Assembly (NCBI GenBank): GCA_031262625.1
Contig: JAISHJ010000025.1
Location: forward strand, 1 to 18,389
DNA length: 18,389 bases
Reading direction: 5' to 3'
Origin: Ruminococcus sp.
GTDB taxonomy: Bacteria > Bacillota > Clostridia > Oscillospirales > Ruminococcaceae
A program made the position numbers and the translations under genes. Below the pieces are notes generated by a model that saw only the letters and a program-made list of their open reading frames with translations, had not been told where the DNA came from and did not search any database. Positions 13,939-18,389 of the stretch are shown here, one piece after another (position 1 is the stretch's first letter; each line of letters starts with the position of its first letter).

Positions 13939-15010
13939 TTGTAATAATTCCTCCGCCGACAACATATTCCCCGTCATATAAAACGCAGGATTGTCCGGGC
14001 GTGACAGCCTTTTGAGGCTCGTCAAATGTTATTTTGACAGTATCATCGTCAAGTAAAATTGCTTCACAGGGTTGCTCGATTTGATTGTAGCGTGTCTTAG
14101 CCTTAAGCTTAAAGCCAATCCTTTCGGGCATTATAATATTCATATTCTTTATATATACACTCTTTGTATATAATTCTTCGATATTACAAAGTGTAACTGT
14201 GTTATCGGCGATATTTATCGACTTTACGTATTTAGGAGTGCCGAAAGCTATTCCTAAGCCTTTCCGCTGCCCGACAGTATAGCGGATTATACCGCCGTGT
14301 TCGCCTAATATTCGTCCGTCGGTATCAATAAATTTTCCGGGAGGAAAGGTTTTTCCGGTGTAATTTTCGATAAAGGCGGAATAATTGCCGTCGGGCACGA
14401 AGCAGATGTCCTGACTTTCGTGCTTTGAAGCATTAACGAAACCGTTCGCTTCCGCTAAGGCTCTGACCTCCGGCTTAGTTAAGCCGCCGAGAGGGAAAAG
14501 CGTACAGGAAAGCTCTTCCCTCGTTAAGGTATAGAGCACATACGACTGGTCTTTTTTTATGTCAGAAGCCTTACGGAGTAAAAATCGCCCGTCTTTTTCT
14601 TCAATCTGAGCATAATGCCCTGTTGCGATTTTTTCACAGTCAAGTTCTCTTGCACGTCGTAGAAGCTTTTCAAATTTAAGCTTACGGTTACATTCAATAC
14701 AGGGGTTCGGCGTTTCTCCCTTAATATAGGAAGCACAAAAGCAGTCTATAACGTCACGCGAAAAATCATCCGCGAAGTTAAAGACGTAATGGGGCAAGCC
14801 TAAGCTAAAGCAGACACTTTTAGCGTCATATGCGTCATCGGCGGTGCAGCAAGCTTTTTCGGAAATTTTCGCTGTTTCGGTTTTCGCAGTTAATTCACCG
14901 GAGATAAGCTTCATTGTCGCGCCGATAACATCATATCCCGAGTTTTTAAGAAGCAGGGCGCAGACGCTCGAATCCACGCCCCCGCTCATTGCGGCTAAGA
15001 CTTTTTTCAT
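13910..15010 (-). CDS. mnmA: tRNA-specific 2-thiouridylase MnmA
   Basis: MnmA adenylates and thiolates U34 of tRNAs for Glu, Gln and Lys, giving 2-thiouridine. The sulfur usually comes from a cysteine desulfurase relay. The PP-loop SGGVDSS is at residues 9-15. The catalytic Cys pair is C104 (PNPCIECN) and C203 (SQDICFVPDGNY), at spacing like the E. coli enzyme. GHYAQ at 131 and the C-terminal beta-barrel with GGGII complete it. The length of 366 is normal. The ATG overlaps the stop of the upstream 65-residue gene by 4 bp (ATGA), so it is translated from that junction. No iscS-like gene is adjacent in the window. Confidence 0.97.
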   Translation of the reverse strand: MKKVLAAMSGGVDSSVCALLLKNSGYDVIGATMKLISGELTAKTETAKISEKACCTADDAYDAKSVCFSLGLPHYVFNFADDFSRDVIDCFCASYIKGETPNPCIECNRKLKFEKLLRRARELDCEKIATGHYAQIEEKDGRFLLRKASDIKKDQSYVLYTLTREELSCTLFPLGGLTKPEVRALAEANGFVNASKHESQDICFVPDGNYSAFIENYTGKTFPPGKFIDTDGRILGEHGGIIRYTVGQRKGLGIAFGTPKYVKSINIADNTVTLCNIEELYTKSVYIKNMNIIMPERIGFKLKAKTRYNQIEQPCEAILLDDDTVKITFDEPQKAVTPGQSCVLYDGEYVVGGGIITNEKEDRSKN

Positions 15011-15204
15011 TTTAGAGGGGGGAGATCATCAAGATCTTTGTAACCCACACTGAGAGCTTTTTTTCTTGTATTGCTTGCAAGTTTTACAAGAACGTTATGC
15101 CCTTCTGCATTGTCAGGATATCTTTCATCGAATAATTCGATTTCTGTTAGTAATTCAAGATACAGTGTAAGGTATTGCGCAGCGAGTTCATGTTCTGTTG
15201 CCAT
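15007..15204 (-). CDS. Small protein A of a tandem 65-aa paralogous pair, unknown function
   Basis: This is a soluble, mostly helical, acidic small protein with no signal peptide, Cys cluster or known motif. Aligned without gaps to its upstream neighbour (15223-15420) it shares about 20 of 65 residues, including QYL..Y, LF, the central P, and the ending S.G..DL..LPP.K. I do not recognise the family. TTTGGAGG precedes the ATG at ideal distance. The stop overlaps the mnmA start (ATGA), so it is co-translated with mnmA. It is conserved enough relative to its twin to argue that both are real genes. Confidence 0.75.
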   Translation of the reverse strand: MATEHELAAQYLTLYLELLTEIELFDERYPDNAEGHNVLVKLASNTRKKALSVGYKDLDDLPPLK

Positions 15205-15222
15205 AATAATACCTCCAAAGGT

Positions 15223-15420
15223 TCATTTTTTCGGGGGGAGAGGTTCTAAGTCACCCATACCTAAACTCATCATAGTATTTCTCATCTGTTCAAGTACACC
15301 CTGCCAGTAGTTATATTCCTCAATGCTGTTTGGAAAATCGCGTTCAAAGAGCTTTAAGTCCTTAATACCCGAGTTGTACATGAGTAAATATTGGTTTCTG
15401 ATTACAAATTCCGATTCCAT
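15223..15420 (-). CDS. Small protein B of a tandem 65-aa paralogous pair, unknown function
   Basis: The 65-residue protein has the same length as protein A and about 31% identity to it over the whole length, without a gap. Aromatic and hydrophobic positions (QYL, Y15, LF at 24-25, P30) and the LPPxK tail are shared. Protein B has more Met and aromatic residues and could pair with A as a heterodimer; that is a guess. TTTTGGAAG precedes the ATG. It lies 18 nt upstream of gene A and 46 nt after accA, behind a short hairpin made of two ATTCGCGAAT palindromes. Confidence 0.73.
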   Translation of the reverse strand: MESEFVIRNQYLLMYNSGIKDLKLFERDFPNSIEEYNYWQGVLEQMRNTMMSLGMGDLEPLPPKK

Positions 15421-15440
15421 AATTTTACTTCCAAAAGTTT

Positions 15441-15474
15441 ATTCGCGAATCGTTATTCGCGAATTGTTATTCGC
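15441..15474. repeat. Iterated ATTCGCGAAT palindromes between accA and the twin small genes
   Basis: The perfect 10-nt palindrome ATTCGCGAAT occurs at 15441-15450 and 15455-15464; a third half copy ATTCGC at 15469-15474 overlaps the end of accA. The first two can pair with each other as a 10-bp stem with a 4-nt loop. There is no T-tract, so it is not a classical terminator. It may be an mRNA processing or stability hairpin, or a repeated operator dyad. Confidence 0.7.
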
Positions 15475-16273
15475 TGTAAACCCCAATCTTCCGAAATTTA
15501 TTATATCTTGCCCGAAGGAGTTCCTCTACCGAAAGCTTCTCCAATTCGAGAAGTGTTTCGTTCAAAAACGCCGTAATATTTTCGGAAGTTTCTTCGGGGG
15601 AATTTTGCGCGCCGCCGACAGGCTCACTTATAATATTTTCGATAATCCCGAAGCTTTTGCAGTCGGAAGCGGTAATTTTGAGAACTTCTGCCGCATCCTT
15701 TTCCTTAGAAGAATCCTTCCAGAGGATTGAAGCCGCACCGCGCGGGCTAATTACCGAATAGACGGCGTTTTCAAGCATCGCAAGGCGGTCGCATACCGCA
15801 AGCGCAAGCGCTCCGCCGCTTCCTCCCTCGCCTAAAATTACCGAAATTACCGGTGTCTTAAGCTTAGAGAAAAGATATAAACTCTGCGCGATAGCTTCGC
15901 CCTGACCGCGCTTTTCGGCATCTACCCCACAGAAAGCACCGGGTGTGTCCACAAAGCAGATAACAGGGCGGTGAAACTTCTCCGCCTGAAGGGCAAGCCG
16001 CATTGCTTTCCGATAACCTTCCGGGTGAGGCATCGCGAAATTTGCATTTTTATTTTCCTGAAGATTTCTTCCCTTAACTTGGCAGATAACGGTTACAGGA
16101 AGCCCCTCAAATGAAGCTATACCGCCGCGGATAGCCTTGTCATCACCGAAATGACGATCGCCGTGAAGTTCGATAAATTCATCAAAGATTAAAGGAATAT
16201 AATTTTCGACGGTAGGGCGATTTTTTGCGCGGATAAGCTGTAAGCAATCCCACGCCGATTTATTTTGCGGCAT
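15467..16273 (-). CDS. accA: Acetyl-CoA carboxylase carboxyltransferase subunit alpha
   Basis: With AccD it transfers the carboxyl group from carboxybiotin to acetyl-CoA, making malonyl-CoA, the first step of fatty-acid synthesis. Family motifs are RPTVENYIPLIFDEFIELHG at 19-38, PEGYRKAMRL, DTPGAFCGVDAEKRGQ and GEGGSGGALAL. The protein has 268 residues, shorter than the E. coli subunit but typical of Clostridia. In the usual YSVISPEG motif the Glu is replaced by Arg here (YSVISPRG). The start codon, with a G-rich Shine-Dalgarno (AGGGGGGAT), lies inside the end of accD (14-bp overlap), so the two subunits are coupled. Confidence 0.96.
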   Translation of the reverse strand: MPQNKSAWDCLQLIRAKNRPTVENYIPLIFDEFIELHGDRHFGDDKAIRGGIASFEGLPVTVICQVKGRNLQENKNANFAMPHPEGYRKAMRLALQAEKFHRPVICFVDTPGAFCGVDAEKRGQGEAIAQSLYLFSKLKTPVISVILGEGGSGGALALAVCDRLAMLENAVYSVISPRGAASILWKDSSKEKDAAEVLKITASDCKSFGIIENIISEPVGGAQNSPEETSENITAFLNETLLELEKLSVEELLRARYNKFRKIGVYSE

Positions 16274-17186
16274 TTTTATCCCCCCTATATCCGTGAAGTC
16301 TTAAAATGTGTCTCAAAGTTCTCCTCAACGCTTTCCGCTCAACTATCATATCGACAAAGCCGTGTTCAAGCTGAAATTCAGCGGACTGGAAGTCTTCGGG
16401 GAGGTGTTGGCGGATAGTTCCTTCGATAACGCGCCGCCCTGCGAAGCCGATTAGGACTTTCGGTTCGGCTATAATTATATCCCCGAGGGAAGCGAAAGAA
16501 GCTTCGACGCCGCCCGTTGTCGGGTCGGTTAAAACGGAGATGAAAAGCCCGCCCGATTCGGAAAGTTTCGCCGCCGCCGCAGATGTTTTCGCCATCTGCA
16601 TAAGGGAAATTATCCCCTCCTGCATACGTGCGCCGCCCGAAGCGGTGAACATTACGAGCGGAAGACCGTTTTGTTCGGCATATTCAAAGGCGCGGGTAAT
16701 CTTCTCGCCGACAACAGACCCCATCGAAGCCATGAGGAAATTCGAGTCCATTATCCCGATAACGAAAGGTATTGAGTGGATAGAAGCCGTCCCGGTAATT
16801 ATAGCATCTAAAAGCCCTGTTTTCTCCCGAAGGTTTCCCATCTTCTCATCATATCCGGGAAAATCAATCGGGTTTAGGCTTGTCATGTCTTTATCAAATT
16901 CGTTAAAAGTACCGCTGTCAACGAAAATTTTCAGGCGTTCTTTCGCGCTCATCCGCCCGTGGTAATTACACGCCGGACAGACTTTTAAGTTGTCGGCGTA
17001 AACGTCCGAAGGGGTAACCTGCATACAGCGCGGACATTTGAAGACAGTCGCCTGTTTGTCAGCGGGCTTCTCTGTTTTTACAGCGGTATTTGCTCCGGTA
17101 TTTACCGCGCTTTCCGGCGTGTCAGCCCTTTCAGAAGGGGTTTTCCAACGCTCTTTTACAAGAGAAAAAAGGTTTTCAAGTGCCAA
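16260..17186 (-). CDS. accD: Acetyl-CoA carboxylase carboxyltransferase subunit beta
   Basis: This is the partner of AccA in the carboxyltransferase. A four-Cys zinc ribbon is visible at C51, C54, C70 and C73 (CPRC...CPAC), followed by the crotonase-like fold with FTASGGARMQEG, the TDPTTGGVEASFASLGD segment and IGFAGRRVIEGTIRQ. A low-complexity Thr/Ala/Lys linker (about 16-47) precedes the ribbon. The start is TTG at 17186, with AGGAG 9 nt upstream. It overlaps accA by 14 bp and lies 26 nt after the zinc-ribbon membrane protein gene. Confidence 0.97.
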   Translation of the reverse strand: MALENLFSLVKERWKTPSERADTPESAVNTGANTAVKTEKPADKQATVFKCPRCMQVTPSDVYADNLKVCPACNYHGRMSAKERLKIFVDSGTFNEFDKDMTSLNPIDFPGYDEKMGNLREKTGLLDAIITGTASIHSIPFVIGIMDSNFLMASMGSVVGEKITRAFEYAEQNGLPLVMFTASGGARMQEGIISLMQMAKTSAAAAKLSESGGLFISVLTDPTTGGVEASFASLGDIIIAEPKVLIGFAGRRVIEGTIRQHLPEDFQSAEFQLEHGFVDMIVERKALRRTLRHILRLHGYRGDKNAAK

Positions 17187-17212
17187 AATGTATATCTCCT
17201 ATGTCGATATTT

Positions 17213-17674
17213 TTATCCGAGTAAAATTAAGCCGATAACTGCAAGGAGAAGTTGGTCGCCGACAAATTTACCGTTGCCGCTTGTCTTTGAAAAAAGCGCA
17301 GTTCCTATAGCGGCGACGACGGGAACAAGCCAAAGTCCGGGTACGAAAAGGGATAACAGAATATACCACCAGTATTTAGCAAGTTTCTCACCGAAACTCA
17401 TCCTCGCGTATTTCACAAAGAAATTTTCTTTTGCCGGAGGAGGGGAGTAATTTATATTATCGGTAACTCTTACATTCGGGTAAACAGTTTGCTCCTCACT
17501 GTAAGAGATTTGCTCTTCCCTGTAAGCGGTTTGATTCGCTCCGTAGGCGGTTTGATTCCCCTCGTAAGAGATTTGCGGTTCGGGAGAAACATCCTCTACT
17601 TCAATTCCGCAGGAGTAGCAGTATCCGTCAAGAACTTCACCGCCGCATTGGGGGCATTTTTGTATGTGAGCCAC
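17213..17674 (-). CDS. Zinc-ribbon, heptapeptide-repeat, two-TM protein of unknown function (153 aa)
   Basis: The layout is unusual. A zinc ribbon (C7, C10, C19, C22) is followed by five exact seven-residue units with Gln at 34, 41, 48, 55, 62 and Tyr at 37, 44, 51, 58, 65 (pattern Q-[IT]-[SAV]-Y-x-x-x). A linker and basic/aromatic stretch (KYARMSFGEKLAKYWW) then lead to two hydrophobic helices at about 103-127 and 139-153. The ribbon and repeats would be cytoplasmic with the C-terminus in the membrane. I do not know the function. It is inserted between accC and accD, 11 nt after accC. GTG start with GAGG 7 nt upstream. Confidence 0.85.
   Translation of the reverse strand: MAHIQKCPQCGGEVLDGYCYSCGIEVEDVSPEPQISYEGNQTAYGANQTAYREEQISYSEEQTVYPNVRVTDNINYSPPPAKENFFVKYARMSFGEKLAKYWWYILLSLFVPGLWLVPVVAAIGTALFSKTSGNGKFVGDQLLLAVIGLILLG
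17505..17576 (-). repeat. 21-nt coding tandem repeats in the zinc-ribbon gene
   Basis: The region encoding residues 34-67 has units of 21 nt, one per seven-residue repeat. The plus-strand words CCGTAGGCGGTTTGATTC and CTGTAAGCGGTTTGATTC recur, and GTAAGAGATTTGC appears twice. Such exact in-frame units suggest recent expansion and possible length variation between strains. Confidence 0.7.
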
Positions 17675-17685
17675 AGCGTACCTCT

Positions 17686-18389
17686 TTACTTTATTCTTTC
17701 GGAAAGGTAAGCGATAGTATAGTCTCCCCGCTCAAAAACAGGGTCGGTAATAAGCGACAGTTCAAAATCAATATTTGTCTTTACTCCGTCAACGATAAAT
17801 TCCGCAAGACTTCTTCTCATCTTCATTATCGCTTCTTTTCTTGTCGGAGCATGAACAATCAGTTTGGCAATCATGCTGTCGTAGTAGGGAGGGATAGTGT
17901 AGCCCTGATAAACGGCGGAATCTATCCGTACGCCCGGTCCGCCGGGAATATGGAGAGCGTTAATTGTCCCCGGACAGGGGCGAAAATCAAGGCTTGGTTC
18001 TTCTGCGTTAATTCTGCACTCAATTGAAGCGCCGTGCATCTTTATATCTTCTTGTGAGAAGGGAAGCTTTTGCCCAGCCGCAATCTTAAGCTGCATCTGA
18101 ACAAGGTCAATCCCGGTAAGCATTTCTGTAATGGGGTGCTCAACCTGAATTCGGGTGTTCATCTCCATGAAATAGAAGTTGCCTGTCGAAGATAATAAAA
18201 ACTCAATCGTTCCCGCGTTTTCATAACCTGCCGCTTTCGCCGCATTAACAGCCGCTTCGCCCATTCTTGTCCGAAGTTCTTCTGTCATTACAGGGGAGGG
18301 AGTCTCCTCCAAAACTTTCTGATTACGCCTTTGCATAGAGCAGTCACGTTCAAAAAGATGAACGGTATTGCCGTGTTCGTCCGCTAAAA
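17686..18389 (-). CDS. accC: Biotin carboxylase subunit of acetyl-CoA carboxylase (N-terminal part outside window)
   Basis: This ATP-grasp enzyme carboxylates biotin on AccB using bicarbonate and ATP. The frame is open through the window edge: the reading before the internal Met at 18336 continues as LADEHGNTVHLFERDCSMQR, so the true start lies beyond 18389. About the last 234 residues are present. The hallmark EMNTRIQVEHPITEM, the SIECRINAEEP segment, GPGVRIDSAVYQGY and the final DGVKTNI block are intact. The stop lies 11 nt before the zinc-ribbon gene, in the same operon as accD and accA. Confidence 0.97.
   Translation of the reverse strand, partial: LADEHGNTVHLFERDCSMQRRNQKVLEETPSPVMTEELRTRMGEAAVNAAKAAGYENAGTIEFLLSSTGNFYFMEMNTRIQVEHPITEMLTGIDLVQMQLKIAAGQKLPFSQEDIKMHGASIECRINAEEPSLDFRPCPGTINALHIPGGPGVRIDSAVYQGYTIPPYYDSMIAKLIVHAPTRKEAIMKMRRSLAEFIVDGVKTNIDFELSLITDPVFERGDYTIAYLSERIK

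Noticed and set aside
13939..14025. Longer N-terminus for ABC subunit 1
   Set aside because: It would overlap mnmA by 116 bp, and the best ribosome site (GGAGGA) serves the ATG at 13938.
15323..15730. Plus-strand 135-codon frame across accA and small gene B
   Set aside because: It is antisense to two supported genes and runs through the ATTCGCGAAT repeats.

Overview
The window looks like a chromosomal segment of a moderate-GC Gram-positive anaerobe of the class Clostridia, plausibly Ruminococcaceae/Oscillospiraceae. Supporting signs are strong Shine-Dalgarno sites with some TTG/GTG starts, short rho-independent terminators, a Gram-positive type YidC, the accC-accD-accA order, and above all an intact SCIFF ranthipeptide precursor, a peptide typical of Clostridia. 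This is inference from gene content; no database was consulted.

Layout. (1) 1-158: one copy of a GC-rich intergenic repeat with two 44-nt AT-rich tandem copies. (2) 159-4939, minus strand: a TerB-N/TerB-C type protein with its own promoter, a small lipoprotein with a strong terminator, and the bifunctional NAD(P)H-hydrate repair enzyme Nnr. (3) 4940-5664: a degenerate repeat copy, then a single-gene unit for a 47-residue SCIFF peptide (minus strand) with a 29-nt tandem repeat in its 3' region and a terminator at 5063-5089. No SCIFF maturase is present. (4) 5665-6738, plus strand: an orphan BtuF/FhuD-like substrate-binding lipoprotein with a near-consensus promoter. (5) 6784-10066, plus strand: the classic rpmH-rnpA-yidD-yidC-jag cluster, from a 17-bp-spaced promoter to a terminator, but without dnaA before it or mnmE/mnmG after it. 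(6) 9881-10279: two head-to-head copies of the GC-rich repeat, each lying between a stop codon and the terminator of one of two convergent operons. (7) 10280-18389, minus strand: one long operon, read right to left: accC (5' end outside the window), a zinc-ribbon/two-TM protein, accD, accA, two tandem 65-residue paralogues, mnmA, and a heterodimeric ABC exporter pair.

How it works together: the right operon links the first step of fatty-acid synthesis (acetyl-CoA carboxylase) with tRNA 2-thiolation and an exporter. The middle operon makes ribosomal protein L34, the RNase P protein and the YidC insertion machinery with the RNA-binding protein Jag/KhpB.

The least explained items are the orphan SCIFF unit with its repeat-bearing 3' region, the repeat elements whose stems differ between copies in a compensatory way, the twin 65-residue proteins, and the zinc-ribbon protein with perfect seven-residue repeats inside the acc operon. 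No complete new multi-gene system is evident.
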